64,000 bases of DNA from an uncultured Collinsella sp. (GCA_902490365.1 CABUDQ010000004.1:1-64000); one strand, 5' to 3'. Numbered from the stretch's first letter, positions 39,991 to 49,239 are shown. The notes: generated by a model not told the origin, from the letters alone. Numbers and translations are program-made.

Positions 39991-41694
39991 CTACCCCAGC
40001 AGGCTCAGACCAACAGAGACAAACGCCAGGATAACGCCGACGATGGACTCGCCGCCGAGCAGGCCGCTGGCGACGACCAGGCCCTGCTCCTGGAAGGCGG
40101 CATCCTTGGAGGCCTTCTCCTCGTCCGAAAGACCGGCAGCGGCGTCGCGGCGTGCGGCCCACTTGTCGTAGGCGAGCTTGACGCAGGAGCCCAAGAAAGC
40201 CGTGAGCGACATATAGAACGGTAGGTACACGCCCAGGCCGATCATCATGGCCGGAATGCCGAGCCAGTACATGACGATGCCGGCGATAAAGCCGCCTGCG
40301 AACCACGGCACGCTCGGGATGCCCGAGACCATGGTGGCGACCACACTTGCCTGCGCGGCCACAAAGCTCTTGTCGGGGCCGAAAGCATCCGGACCATAGG
40401 CGGTGACGAGCGCGACCATGACGGCAGCGGCGACCAGGGCGCCCACGATGCCGCCGATGGCCTGGCCGATCCACTGCGCACGCGGGTCGGTGCCCAGCAC
40501 GGCGCCGGCCTTAAAGTCGTTCATGACGTCGCCCGCAAGGCCGCATGCCACGGCCACGATGCCGGCGATAAAGAACAGCTTGACCTGGGCGATCTGTGCG
40601 AAGGCAGCCACGATGAGCATGACGATGAGGCCGAAGATCTCCATGGGGTCGATGCCCGTCTGGCCGCAGCTCTGCGCGCTCATGATAGTGGTGACAAAGG
40701 TGAACAGCGTGACGATGACGGCCGGGACGGGGCCAAGGTCGAGCGCGATGGCGACGATCACGGCTATGGCGGCAGTACCCAGGCCGATGATGCCGGCGTC
40801 GAGCTTAAGCGAGCCCGAGATGAGCGACTGCTCGTCGGTGTCGCTGGAGCTGTCGGCGGCGAGGCCGCGGGCGATGCCGGCGGCCTGCGGCAGGATGTCC
40901 TTGAGGACGACGGCGACGCCAAAGCCCATCATGAGGCCCATGCCGAGCGATTTGACGATGCCCTGCGCAGTCACAACGTCGAATAGACCCGCAGCGGTGC
41001 CGCCCACGATGATGCCAAAGTTACCTAGCAGCGCGCCGGCAAACCAGAAGGCAACCGGGGCGAAGCCAACCAAAAAGCCGATGGAGAGCAGCATGGGCGA
41101 GTTATAGATGGCAAAGGTCACGCCGGGGATATTGAGCGTGCACAGCATGCTGGGCACCACGCCCAGAGCGTCGCGAAGCACGCTGTAGATGCCTGCGATG
41201 GCCATGGAGCCAAAGAGCTGCTTGCCGGTCTTGCCGCCGGCCTCGGTGGCGCGCAGTGTCTGAGCTGCGGCATTGCCGGTGGGAAACTCCAGCGCGGCGT
41301 CCACGATGAAGTGGCGGTGGATGAGCGCCGTTGCCAGCAGGCCCAAGATGGTGCCGGCGAGTGCCACGATAAACATGTCGAGCCAGCTGATCTGGTCGGC
41401 ATAGCCCAGCATCCAGGCGCCCGGGATGGTAAACGCCAGGCCGCCGGCGACCATGGCGCCCGCGGACATGATGGTGTGGGTGACGTTGGCCTCGTTGAGG
41501 CTGGCGTTGCCCATGAGCTTCAGGAAGAACAGCGAGATGACGGCAGCGAAAATAATCGGCCAGGGGAGTGCACCCATCTTGAGGGCCGTGTAGGCCGAGC
41601 TTGCCGTGATGATCACGCAGCCAAGGACGCCGATGACGACGCCGCGCAGCGTGAGTTGCCCGCGCATCGAAGCGCGGTTCGAGGGATTGCTCAT
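39991..41694 (-). CDS. OPT-family oligopeptide transporter
   Basis: A 567-residue membrane protein with about 14-16 helices. Family blocks: QLTLRGVVIGVLGCVIITAS at the N-terminus, FPTGNAAAQTLRATEAGG after the fourth helix and GFLVGFAPVAFWFAGALLG. Bacterial OPT proteins import oligopeptides or metal-ligand complexes by proton symport. The C-terminal soluble tail is short and charged (ARRDAAAGLSDEEKASK lies in a loop near the end). GGAGTTTTAT precedes the ATG. Monocistronic with its own terminator. Confidence 0.88.
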   Translation of the reverse strand: MSNPSNRASMRGQLTLRGVVIGVLGCVIITASSAYTALKMGALPWPIIFAAVISLFFLKLMGNASLNEANVTHTIMSAGAMVAGGLAFTIPGAWMLGYADQISWLDMFIVALAGTILGLLATALIHRHFIVDAALEFPTGNAAAQTLRATEAGGKTGKQLFGSMAIAGIYSVLRDALGVVPSMLCTLNIPGVTFAIYNSPMLLSIGFLVGFAPVAFWFAGALLGNFGIIVGGTAAGLFDVVTAQGIVKSLGMGLMMGFGVAVVLKDILPQAAGIARGLAADSSSDTDEQSLISGSLKLDAGIIGLGTAAIAVIVAIALDLGPVPAVIVTLFTFVTTIMSAQSCGQTGIDPMEIFGLIVMLIVAAFAQIAQVKLFFIAGIVAVACGLAGDVMNDFKAGAVLGTDPRAQWIGQAIGGIVGALVAAAVMVALVTAYGPDAFGPDKSFVAAQASVVATMVSGIPSVPWFAGGFIAGIVMYWLGIPAMMIGLGVYLPFYMSLTAFLGSCVKLAYDKWAARRDAAAGLSDEEKASKDAAFQEQGLVVASGLLGGESIVGVILAFVSVGLSLLG

Positions 41695-41868
41695 ATAAAA
41701 CTCCTTTGCGTATATCCGCTTCCCCCGGGAGCGCCGTTACGGATACGGCGCGGGAAGTCGGGTTACCAAGGGCCGCCGCGTGAGCTCGCAAACGACCGCG
41801 CACCAGTATAGCGGCACGGCAGCTAATTTGGGACTGGGCTTTTTTAGCTATCCCAAGCGAAGCCGAAG

Positions 41869-41946
41869 GATGATTATTCTGGGACGGGGATTTAAAAATC
41901 ATCAGGTACGCAATGATTTTTAAATCCCCGTCCCAGAATAATCATC
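41869..41946. repeat. 34-bp perfect inverted repeat (GGGACGGGG family)
   Basis: Arms 41869-41902 and 41913-41946 are exact inverted copies with a 10-nt loop, making the strongest palindrome in this part. They contain GGGACGGGGATTT. It lies between divergent OPT and coaX genes, 37 bases before the coaX start. The right arm ends just before the coaX ribosome binding region, so it could influence transcription there. Confidence 0.85.
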
Positions 41947-41983
41947 GGGATATACTGCTGGGCAGACGAAAGGAGCGCCGACG

Positions 41984-42835
41984 ATGCTTAATGGGTGCGC
42001 ATATATATTGACGGTCGACGTGGGCAACACGTTCATTCGCTTTGGCCTGTTTGCAGAGGATTCGGCCGCGGCGCAGGAATGTCCGCTTGCGACATGCGAG
42101 ATCACGACGCCGTCGAGCATTACGGCCGACGAAGCGCGCATGCGACTTGTGCAGGTCATGGGCGCGCTCGCCGCCGATGCAGGTGTGCCCGGGGTGCTTG
42201 CACCCGCCGCGGCCGTGCTGAGCTGTGTAGTCCCGGCGCTCGAGCGCCCGTGGAAGGCGGCACTTTCCCGCACCTGCACGGGGCGCGTGCTCACCGTGGG
42301 GCCGGGACTTAAGACCGGCATACCCGTGCACTACGACGATCCGGCCGAGATCGGCCCCGACCGCATCGCCGATGCCGTGGCGGCCCGCGCCGTCTACGGC
42401 TCGCCGTGCATCGTGATTGACCTGGGCACGACGACCAATATCGAGGTCATCGACGTGCACGGTACCTTTGTGGGCGGCGTTATCGCGCCAGGCCTGGCCC
42501 TCGGCGCCCGTTCGCTTTCGGCGGCAGCAGCGCGCCTACCCCAGGTTGAGCCCTCGGCGCCAACGCACGTCATCGGACGCAACACGCGTGAGGCCATGCG
42601 CTCGGGTGTGGTTTTGGGCGAGGTAGCCCGCATCGACGGAATGCTCGACATGGTGCTTGCCGAGATGCGCGCGACCAAGGCCGCGGGGGAGGGCGATGTG
42701 CCCATCGTCATTACCGGCGACGATGCCGAGGCACTTGCGGCGCTGGTCGGCCATAGCCTGACGGTAGACGACGCGCTGACGTTGCGGGGTCTCGCCGAGC
42801 TCTACCGCATCAACCAAAAGCCCCGCCGCGCGTAG
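41984..42835 (+). CDS. coaX: Type III pantothenate kinase
   Basis: Phosphorylates pantothenate, the first step of coenzyme A synthesis. A 283-residue ASKHA kinase. Motifs: TVDVGNTFIRFGLF (phosphate 1 loop), EIGPDRIADAVAA, VIDLGTTTNIEVID (phosphate 2 loop) and GGVIAPGLALGARSLSAAAARLP-like region (GGVIAPGLALGA), then GRNTREAMRSGVV. Type III enzymes resist feedback by CoA. Slightly longer than the common 255-260 residues owing to small insertions. GAAAGGAG lies nine bases upstream of the start. Confidence 0.95.
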   Translation: MLNGCAYILTVDVGNTFIRFGLFAEDSAAAQECPLATCEITTPSSITADEARMRLVQVMGALAADAGVPGVLAPAAAVLSCVVPALERPWKAALSRTCTGRVLTVGPGLKTGIPVHYDDPAEIGPDRIADAVAARAVYGSPCIVIDLGTTTNIEVIDVHGTFVGGVIAPGLALGARSLSAAAARLPQVEPSAPTHVIGRNTREAMRSGVVLGEVARIDGMLDMVLAEMRATKAAGEGDVPIVITGDDAEALAALVGHSLTVDDALTLRGLAELYRINQKPRRA

Positions 42836-42917
42836 GGCGAGGGGCTGGTGGGATAAGCGCCCCTACCTTTCACCTGCTACAATGGGCCAAACTATTGCGA
42901 TTGCGGAGGTGTCTGCC

Positions 42918-43442
42918 ATGTCGGACGATCTTCATCAAACCGCGTCGGGCAAGCGCCGCGACGTTATTAGCTGGGACGAGTTCTTTATGAGCGTGGCCAT
43001 CGCCGCGCAGCGCCGCAGCAAGGACCCCAACACGCAGGTGGGAGCGTGCATCGCCAGCACCAACCACCGCATCCTTTCGGTGGGTTACAACGGCACGCCC
43101 TCGGCGCTCAACGACGACTTTTTCCCGTGGGGTACGAGCGATGACCCGCTGCAGGACAAGCACAACTACGTGGTCCATGCCGAGGCCAACGCCGTGCTCA
43201 ACTACCGTGGCTCGCTCAAGGACCTCGAGGGTTCCACGGTTTACGTCACGCTGTTCCCGTGCCATGACTGCGCCAAGATCCTGGCGCAGGTGGGCGTGGG
43301 CGAGGTCGTCTACCTGGACAATAAGTATGCCGACACCGATGACGGCCGTATCAGCCGCCGCATTCTCGACTCCTGCGGCATCAGCTACCGCCAGGTCATC
43401 GTCGATGTCCAGATTGGTACCGGGGGACAGGCTCGGCAGTAG
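42918..43442 (+). CDS. Deoxycytidylate (dCMP) deaminase-like protein, ComEB family
   Basis: A 174-residue zinc deaminase converting dCMP to dUMP for thymidylate synthesis. Zinc ligands and catalytic Glu are in VVHAEANAVLNY and PCHDCAKILAQ. SKDPNTQVGACI and VGYNGTPSALND are typical of the dCMP/ComEB group. The start at 42918 is chosen because GGAGGTG lies seven bases upstream; the open frame extends 12 codons further. Located between coaX and a NifU-like gene, on the same strand. Confidence 0.9.
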   Translation: MSDDLHQTASGKRRDVISWDEFFMSVAIAAQRRSKDPNTQVGACIASTNHRILSVGYNGTPSALNDDFFPWGTSDDPLQDKHNYVVHAEANAVLNYRGSLKDLEGSTVYVTLFPCHDCAKILAQVGVGEVVYLDNKYADTDDGRISRRILDSCGISYRQVIVDVQIGTGGQARQ

Positions 43443-43612
43443 CGCGTGCCAACGCCAGCTGGCGGCAAAACAGCCAAAAGAGCCCCGTCCCAAATTGACT
43501 GCTCGTGAAAGTCGTGTCCGCACGCATGGCTGGCGCCTAAGCGGGTACATGGCTGTAGTAACATAGCCCCTGTCCGCGGGCGTGCCCGCGTTATTGTGAG
43601 AAAGGAGCCCCT

Positions 43613-43891
43613 GTGGCTGTTAACGAAGAGCTGCTTAAGAAGGTTCTTGAAGAGATTCGCCCCAACCTGCAGGCCGATGGCGGCGATATGGAGTATGTGG
43701 GCGTCGACGACGAGGGTGTTGTCAAGCTGGAGCTGCAGGGCGCCTGCGCCGGCTGCCCCATGAGCTCGCTAACCCTTTCCATGGGTATCGAGCGCATCCT
43801 GAAGGAGCATGTGCCCGGCGTTACCCGCGTTGAGCAGGTCAATGCTTCCGGCGAGGCCGAGGACCTGTACGACGAGTACGCGCCGTTCTAA
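43613..43891 (+). CDS. NifU C-terminal-domain iron-sulphur protein
   Basis: A 92-residue protein starting with GTG, with AAAGGAG upstream. The NifU C-terminal (NFU) domain carries the C-x2-C motif GACAGCPMSSLTLSMGIE, which binds a transient Fe-S cluster for delivery to target enzymes. A short acidic tail (EDLYDEYAPF) follows the domain. Many anaerobes have this as a stand-alone gene. No other Fe-S assembly genes lie nearby. Confidence 0.93.
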   Translation: MAVNEELLKKVLEEIRPNLQADGGDMEYVGVDDEGVVKLELQGACAGCPMSSLTLSMGIERILKEHVPGVTRVEQVNASGEAEDLYDEYAPF

Positions 43892-43935
43892 GACGCGAAA
43901 GCTGCGGACGGTACGCTCCGCATAGACGTTACGTC

Positions 43936-43976
43936 CAAATGTGCGGCTGCGAGCGTAAGGCCCGCGGCCGCATTTG
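43936..43976 (+). terminator. Terminator-like hairpin before lgt
   Basis: CAAATGTGCGGC pairs with GCGGCCGCATTTG with one bulge. T-run is poor, so read-through into lgt is possible. Confidence 0.4.
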
Positions 43977-43999
43977 TATGTAGGGAGCAGGGGATCGAT

Positions 44000-44821
44000 A
44001 TGCTCAACGACCTCTACCATATGCTTGATCCCGTCGCGATCTCGGCGGGCCCCATCACTATCTACTGGTACGGCCTGGCCTACGTGGTCGGCGCCCTGCT
44101 CACGGCGGTCGTTATGTACCGCACGCAGCGTCGTTGGGGCTTTAGCATTACGATCGATGACCTGACGAGCGTCGTGGTCGGCGCGGTCTTTGGCCTCATC
44201 ATCGGCGCGCGCCTGTTTTACGTCGTCTTTTACGGCGATGGCTACTATTGGACCCACCCGCTCGAGATCTTTGCCACCAACGAGGGCGGCATGAGCTTCC
44301 ACGGCGGCCTGGTGGGCGGCATCTTGGGCGGTATCATCGTGTGCCGCATGTATAAGCTTGACGCCTGGACCATCGCCGACCTTGCCGTGATCGGCGCGCC
44401 GCTGGCCTTGTGTCTGGGCCGTTGTGCCAACTTTGTCAACGGTGAGCTGTGGGGCAAGCCGACCGATCTGCCCTGGGGTGTGGTCTTTGGCGGGACTGCG
44501 GGCGATATGCCGCGTCACCCCTCCCAACTCTACGAGGCATTTCTTGAGGGCATTGTGCTCTTCTGCATCCTGCAGGTGCTCAGCCGCAAAAAGCCGCTGC
44601 TGCCCCAGGGCACGTTTATGGGCGTGTTTGTGATGGGTTACGGCATCGTCCGCTTCCTCGTCGAGTTCGTGCGCGTGCCCGATGCCCAGCTGGGTTATCT
44701 GCTTGGTGGCGTCATCACCATGGGTCAGCTGCTGAGCCTGCCGCTCGTAATCGCGGGCCTGGCGCTCATCATCTTTGCTCGTCGCCGCAACCAGCCCCAG
44801 CGCGTCTACCTGGACGCCTAA
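44000..44821 (+). CDS. lgt: Prolipoprotein diacylglyceryl transferase
   Basis: Transfers diacylglycerol from phosphatidylglycerol to the lipobox Cys of prelipoproteins; an integral membrane enzyme with seven helices, 273 residues. Family motifs: MSFHGGLVGGILGG (essential His and Gly residues), GRCANFVNGELWGKPTDLPW and HPSQLYEAFLEG, with RFLVEFVRVPD near the C-terminus. Likely clients in this window include the amino-acid binding lipoprotein at 20214. The ATG has AGGGAGCAGGGG upstream. A repeat hairpin starts at its stop codon. Confidence 0.95.
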   Translation: MLNDLYHMLDPVAISAGPITIYWYGLAYVVGALLTAVVMYRTQRRWGFSITIDDLTSVVVGAVFGLIIGARLFYVVFYGDGYYWTHPLEIFATNEGGMSFHGGLVGGILGGIIVCRMYKLDAWTIADLAVIGAPLALCLGRCANFVNGELWGKPTDLPWGVVFGGTAGDMPRHPSQLYEAFLEGIVLFCILQVLSRKKPLLPQGTFMGVFVMGYGIVRFLVEFVRVPDAQLGYLLGGVITMGQLLSLPLVIAGLALIIFARRRNQPQRVYLDA

Positions 44822-44855
44822 CCACCACAAAGGGGACAGGCACCTTTGTGGTGGT
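44821..44855. repeat. Hairpin ACCACCACAAAGG around GGGACAGGCA
   Basis: 13-bp perfect arms (44821-44833 with 44843-44855). It begins in the lgt stop codon. Core GGGACAGG is shared with the 40-bp family and with copies at 30356 and 21331. Confidence 0.75.
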
Positions 44856-44893
44856 TCGCTGGGCAACGATGACAGAACCGTAACGTTTCCCCA

Positions 44894-44933
44894 GATAAAA
44901 CCTGCCAAAATAAACCTGTCCCTTTTTGGCAGG
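44894..44933. repeat. GGGACAGG repeat, copy C (reverse orientation)
   Basis: Reverse complement of copy A/B/D type, with perfect inverted ends CCTGCCAAAA / TTTTGGCAGG. It lies 24 bases before the GTG start of the next gene. Confidence 0.8.
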
Positions 44934-44956
44934 TTTCTAGAAAGGCTTTTTGGACT

Positions 44957-47140
44957 GTGAAGGATTCCGACCTCTCCACAACGGCTGCGCGCGACGCCGC
45001 CCGCATCGTCTGGTTTAAGCGCTACCCCGCCAAGCAGACGCTCATCGCATTTTTGCTCGCGCTGTTGGCGACCACGGCGTTTTCCATCGATCCCGCCCCG
45101 GTGTCGAGCAGCGCAGTCTTGGCGATTGACCCCAAAGCCTCGGGCATGCTGTACGTGTGCTACGAGGTACTCCTCTCGTTTGCCGGCCATACCGACGCGG
45201 TCATGCTGCTTGCGCTTGCCTGCCTGCTCACCTTGCCGTTTCGCTACGTGTTCTTTGGCCGTGGCGACACCTGGCGTCCATCGATCATTCTGCCGTCGCT
45301 GTTCTTCGCCATCTGCATGGTGTTCGGTCGCAGCTACGATCTCACCGACTCGGCCGAGATTGTCCTTGGCGACAAAGCTCGCATCATCTGCGCCTGGATT
45401 GGCGGCGCGGGCTGGATGCTCCTGGCGATCGTTGCCTTCTACCTTGCCTTTGAGTGTCTAGATTGGCTGAGCTCTCGGCGCATTCCGTTTTCGGAGGCGC
45501 ACTTTGGCCGCGTATGGCGTGTGGCTCACGCCGTGCTCTCGGTCCATCCCTTTGCCGGGCCCTTCCTGGTGCTTATGGTCGCCTGGGCGCCCACGCTCAT
45601 CGCTTCGCTGCCCGGCCTTTTTATGGGGGACACCGGCGCGCAGATTCGCCAGTGGTTCAACTATCCCAACGGCACGAGCGATTACCTGCGCCTACTCAAC
45701 CCCAACGTGCTGCTCAACGGACATCACCCCGTGGTGCACACGGCCATTATCGGCTCGTGCGTTCAGCTGGGGCTTTCGCTGTTCAACAGCGCTAACGCGG
45801 GCCTCATCATCTATACCTGCGCTCAATTTGTCATCACGGCTGCCTGCATGGCCTATTCCATTTCGTCGCTGCGCAAACTGGGCGTGAGCCTGCCGGTCCG
45901 CGGTGCGATCTTGCTGTTCTTTGCGTTTATGCCCATGTTCTCCAACTACGCGGCCCTGCTCACCAAAGACGTGCTCTTTGCCGACGCGTTCTTGGTGCTG
46001 CTGGTACAGACCGTCAAGCTCGTGGCATGTGGCTTGCCCCGTCGTGATGCCAATGTCGAGCGAGCGGGCGAGAAAGCCCCCGTGCTCTTTGCGCGCCACG
46101 ACTGGCTGCTGCTCGCTCTGGGCGCCATGGGTTCCACGTTCCTGCGCAACGGCGGCCTGGTGTTTCCCCTGGCGGCATGCGTAATCGCGGCGGCGTTTTG
46201 CGTATGGGACGTGCATGTGGCTCGTCGTGCAGCCAAGCAGGCTGGCGCTGCGCCTTCGGGCGCCATCTCGCGTTTCCGCTGGGTGGGAGTTCTTGCGGTG
46301 CTTGCACTCTGTCTTGCCTCTAATATGTACTTCACCAAGGTGTTTATGCCGGCGCACGACATTACGCCCGGCTCCAAGCGCGAAATCCTCTCGATTCCGT
46401 TTCAGCAGACCGCTCGTTTCGTCCAAAAGCACGACGGCCTCAACTCGGGCGTCAACCCCACGGTTAAGGAGGACGGCACCATCGTGGAGGCTCCTTGCGA
46501 CGGCTTGGTGACCGACGAAGAGCGTGCCGTGATCGACCGTGTGCTCAAGTACGAGAATCTGGGCCGCCGCTACAACCCCGACAAGTCGGATGCCGTCAAA
46601 AATTGCTTTAACGAATACGCCTCGCAGGAGGACATCGATGCCTATTTTGAGGTATGGGCTCAGATGTTTAAGAAGGATCCCGAGTGCTATATTTCGGCGC
46701 TTATCAATAACTACTATGGTTATTTTTATCCGAGCGCGCGCGATGCCTGGGTCTACAGCACGGCGCGCAGTGCCGAGATTATGGCGCGCCCCGATAATCT
46801 CAAGTACTTCGACTTCCATCCGGTCGATAGCAAGGTTGTGCGCTGGTGCGACCACCTGATCAACCTGTATCGCGTGGCAGTACAACGCATCCCGTTTATC
46901 TCGCTCACCATGAGCTCGGCCACCTATGTGTGGATCATGATCGCCGTGGTGGTCTACCTGCTGCGTCGTCATTCATGGCGTGCGCTGACAATCTGGGTGC
47001 CGCTGTTGGGCGTGCTCGCTGTGTGCCTGATTGGCCCGTGCAACGGATCGACCTACATGCGCTACCTGTACCCGGTCATTGCCTGCATGCCCTTCGCCAT
47101 CGGCGCCACCGTTACCCGCAGCGACTTCCTCTGGTCCTAA
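44957..47140 (+). CDS. Multi-spanning membrane protein of DUF6020 type
   Basis: A 727-residue protein with a GTG start and about 12-14 membrane helices. Between helices 5 and 6 the segment GLFMGDTGAQIRQWFNYPNG, with an acidic Asp and later NPNVLLNGHHPVVHT, resembles the outer catalytic loop of lipid-linked glycosyltransferases (GT-C fold). A large outer domain (about residues 480-640) contains the acidic and aromatic region YENLGRRYNPDKSDAVKNCF. The family is annotated only as a domain of unknown function; a role in adding sugars to cell-surface polymers is inference from fold. Ribosome binding is weak and repeat copy C lies just upstream. Confidence 0.7.
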   Translation: MKDSDLSTTAARDAARIVWFKRYPAKQTLIAFLLALLATTAFSIDPAPVSSSAVLAIDPKASGMLYVCYEVLLSFAGHTDAVMLLALACLLTLPFRYVFFGRGDTWRPSIILPSLFFAICMVFGRSYDLTDSAEIVLGDKARIICAWIGGAGWMLLAIVAFYLAFECLDWLSSRRIPFSEAHFGRVWRVAHAVLSVHPFAGPFLVLMVAWAPTLIASLPGLFMGDTGAQIRQWFNYPNGTSDYLRLLNPNVLLNGHHPVVHTAIIGSCVQLGLSLFNSANAGLIIYTCAQFVITAACMAYSISSLRKLGVSLPVRGAILLFFAFMPMFSNYAALLTKDVLFADAFLVLLVQTVKLVACGLPRRDANVERAGEKAPVLFARHDWLLLALGAMGSTFLRNGGLVFPLAACVIAAAFCVWDVHVARRAAKQAGAAPSGAISRFRWVGVLAVLALCLASNMYFTKVFMPAHDITPGSKREILSIPFQQTARFVQKHDGLNSGVNPTVKEDGTIVEAPCDGLVTDEERAVIDRVLKYENLGRRYNPDKSDAVKNCFNEYASQEDIDAYFEVWAQMFKKDPECYISALINNYYGYFYPSARDAWVYSTARSAEIMARPDNLKYFDFHPVDSKVVRWCDHLINLYRVAVQRIPFISLTMSSATYVWIMIAVVVYLLRRHSWRALTIWVPLLGVLAVCLIGPCNGSTYMRYLYPVIACMPFAIGATVTRSDFLWS

Positions 47141-47141
47141 C

Positions 47142-47174
47142 TTGGTGCATTGGGGTCAGGTTACTTTGCACCAA
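47142..47174. repeat. Hairpin TTGGTGCA / TGCACCAA with GGGGTCAGG core
   Basis: 8-bp perfect arms (47142-47149, 47167-47174) enclose TTGGGGTCAGGTTACTT. A half copy in reverse occurs at 6429-6450. It follows the DUF6020 stop codon directly. Confidence 0.65.
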
Positions 47175-47306
47175 AGGGTGGCATCATCACGACGCCTTCA
47201 TTTTTTTGTTTATCTCACAGGCCAGTAGGTATATCATTTATAGCGTTTGTTTATATTGCCCGAGCATCTGCGCTGGGCTTTAGGTCGAAACCGATAGGAG
47301 ACACGT

Positions 47307-48113
47307 ATGTCCGGACACTCTAAGTGGGCCACAACCAAGCATCGTAAGGGCGCGCAGGACGCCAAGCGTTCCGCCCTCTTCTCCAAGCTCAGCCGCAACA
47401 TCACTGTTGCTGCCCGTCTCGGCGGTGACCCGCTGCCCGAGAACAACGCCAGCCTCGCCGCTGCCGTTGCCAAGGCCAAGGCTCAGTCCATGCCTAAGGA
47501 CAAGATCAAGTCCGCTATCGACAAGGCTTTTGGTTCGGGTGCTGACGCCGCCGTCTACGAGAACATCGTGTACGAGGGCTACGGTCCCGCCGGTGTCGCC
47601 GTCTACGTCGACTGCCTGACCGACAACCGCAACCGTACCGCCGCTGATGTCCGTTCCGCCTTCTCCCACGCTGGTGGCAACCTGGGCACCTCCGGCTCCG
47701 TCGCCTTTCAGTTTGAGCGCAAGGGCCAGATCGTCGTCGCCAAGGAGATCCTGGATGAGAACGCCAAGAAGGAGACCATGATCGCCAACGGTGCTGCCGG
47801 TGACGAGGATGAGTTCATGATGGCTATCGCCGAGGCCGGTGGCGAGGACTACGAGGATGCCGGCGAGGAGTGGATCGTCTGGACTGCTGCCAACGAGGTC
47901 ATGGCTGTCTCCAAGGCGCTCGAGGAGCAGGGTGTCCAGGTCAAGGGCTCCGAGACCACCATGGTCCCGACCACCCCGACCGAGGTTTCCGGCGCCGACG
48001 CCAAGAAGGTCCAGCGCCTCATCGACCGTCTTGAGGAGCTCGACGACGTCCAGGACGTCTACAGCACCATGGACATGACCGACGAGGTCATCGCTGCCCT
48101 CGAGGAGGAGTAG
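47307..48113 (+). CDS. yebC: YebC/PmpR-family transcription/translation factor
   Basis: A 268-residue cytoplasmic protein of the YebC/TACO1 family. The N-terminus MSGHSKWATTKHRKGAQDAK is diagnostic, followed by NASLAAAVAKAKAQSMPKD and YEGYGPAGVAVYVDCLTDNR. Family members are described as DNA-binding regulators and, more recently, as factors that help ribosomes through proline-rich stretches. Slightly longer than the usual 240-250 residues because of an acidic insertion (ANGAAGDEDEFMMAIAEAGG). Often next to ruvC in other genomes, but not here. A terminator follows at 48183. Confidence 0.95.
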   Translation: MSGHSKWATTKHRKGAQDAKRSALFSKLSRNITVAARLGGDPLPENNASLAAAVAKAKAQSMPKDKIKSAIDKAFGSGADAAVYENIVYEGYGPAGVAVYVDCLTDNRNRTAADVRSAFSHAGGNLGTSGSVAFQFERKGQIVVAKEILDENAKKETMIANGAAGDEDEFMMAIAEAGGEDYEDAGEEWIVWTAANEVMAVSKALEEQGVQVKGSETTMVPTTPTEVSGADAKKVQRLIDRLEELDDVQDVYSTMDMTDEVIAALEEE

Positions 48114-48182
48114 CGCCAGCACGGATTGAGCCGTGCATATCTGGGCATAATGAAGCGAGCATGCAAGACTCGTGGAATAGAT

Positions 48183-48226
48183 GAGCCGGATCCGCGTGCG
48201 TAGAGCACCGGACCCGGCTCTTTTAT
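48183..48226 (+). terminator. Intrinsic terminator after yebC
   Basis: GAGCCGG (48183-48189) pairs with CCGGCTC (48214-48220), with inner TCCG / CGGA pairs, followed by TTTTAT. Confidence 0.85.
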
Positions 48227-48279
48227 AATGATGCGAACCGTTTTGCATTTCGAGAGCCGAGATTTGAAGGGAGCGCCGC

Positions 48280-48825
48280 GTGCGCGTACTCAAACGAGCC
48301 CTAGCGATCGTGTATCTTGCCGCCACCATCGTGGCGCTGGGTACGCTTGTCTGCCAGTTTTGGGGGCCGTATACGTATCGCTTTATGCTGCTGATGCGCG
48401 ACCCCATGCCGCGCATCGTCGTGACGGCGTGCGCCGGCGTCGTGGCGATCGGCGTACTGCTGAGCTTTTTCCGCCTGATGTTCGCCCGTCGCGAGCCGTC
48501 CTGCGTGCATCCGGCGGGGGAGCGCAATATCGAGGTTACCCTTGCGGCGCTTTCTTCGTGCGCCAGGGTTGCTGCCGGGCGCGACGACCGCGTGATGGTC
48601 GAGCATGTCGAGGCTCGCGTCCAAGGCCCCGACGATTCGCACGTCCGTTTTAAGGTCGAGGCTATCGCGCTTGACGATAAGGACGTGGCATCTCTGGCTA
48701 CCGCGATGCAGCAGCGCATCGAAGAAGCCTGCGATACCATGCTCGGCGCGCCGGGTACGACCGCGCGCGTCCGTTTTTTGCCGTCCAAGACTACCGTCCA
48801 GACCGTGGAGGTTTCCGGTGAGTGA
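48280..48825 (+). CDS. amaP: Alkaline-shock membrane anchor protein AmaP-like
   Basis: A 181-residue protein with a GTG start, two N-terminal membrane helices (residues about 8-30 and 45-66) and a cytoplasmic Asp23-like domain (RNIEVTLAALSSCARVAAGR to the end). AmaP anchors Asp23 at the membrane in staphylococci. It overlaps the next gene by 8 bp. Together with the DUF2273 and Asp23 genes it forms an envelope-stress operon, its order amaP, DUF2273, asp23. Confidence 0.85.
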   Translation: MRVLKRALAIVYLAATIVALGTLVCQFWGPYTYRFMLLMRDPMPRIVVTACAGVVAIGVLLSFFRLMFARREPSCVHPAGERNIEVTLAALSSCARVAAGRDDRVMVEHVEARVQGPDDSHVRFKVEAIALDDKDVASLATAMQQRIEEACDTMLGAPGTTARVRFLPSKTTVQTVEVSGE

Positions 48826-49195
48826 TACCAATCAAGATAAGACCGCTCGTACGCCGCGCCTGACGATTGACCAGAGCGCCACGTCGGCGAGCGAACCTGT
48901 TGATTCCAAAGCAGAGGCAACCGAGTTACAAGACGCGGCAGCCGCGGATTTTGACGAGGCTATGGGTCTCATCAAGGGTACGGGCGCTGCCGTCTGGAGC
49001 TATGCTGTGCGTCATCCCAACACCACGCTCGGCGCCGTCGCCGGCTTTATCCTCGCCGTGTTGGTGCTCACGTTGGGCCTGTGGGACACGCTCGTCATTG
49101 CATTCTTCGTGCTGATCGGCGCTGTGATCGGCCAAATTCGCGACGGCGAGAACGGGATCGTCAACTTCTTCGGCCGTCTGTTTAGCGGCCGCTAA
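48818..49195 (+). CDS. DUF2273 small membrane protein
   Basis: A 125-residue product with a GTG start (VSDTNQDKTA), chosen because GGAGG lies six bases upstream and the gene then overlaps amaP by 8 bp. After a charged 65-residue cytoplasmic head come two membrane helices, TTLGAVAGFILAVLVLTLGL and WDTLVIAFFVLIGAVIGQI, and NFFGRLFSGR. This matches DUF2273, the small protein always found between AmaP and Asp23. The head is longer than in typical 60-80 residue members. Confidence 0.85.
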   Translation: MSDTNQDKTARTPRLTIDQSATSASEPVDSKAEATELQDAAAADFDEAMGLIKGTGAAVWSYAVRHPNTTLGAVAGFILAVLVLTLGLWDTLVIAFFVLIGAVIGQIRDGENGIVNFFGRLFSGR

Positions 49196-49239
49196 TATGT
49201 ATTCGACTGTCGCATCCGCGGCAGGCATAAGGAGGAACC

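Noticed and set aside
41869..41946. Reading the 34-bp inverted repeat as a plain terminator
   Set aside because: It sits between divergent genes, upstream of both starts, and has no following T-run.
47280..48920. 546-codon minus-strand frame over yebC and amaP
   Set aside because: Overlaps two solid genes and the terminator at 48183; no domain seen.
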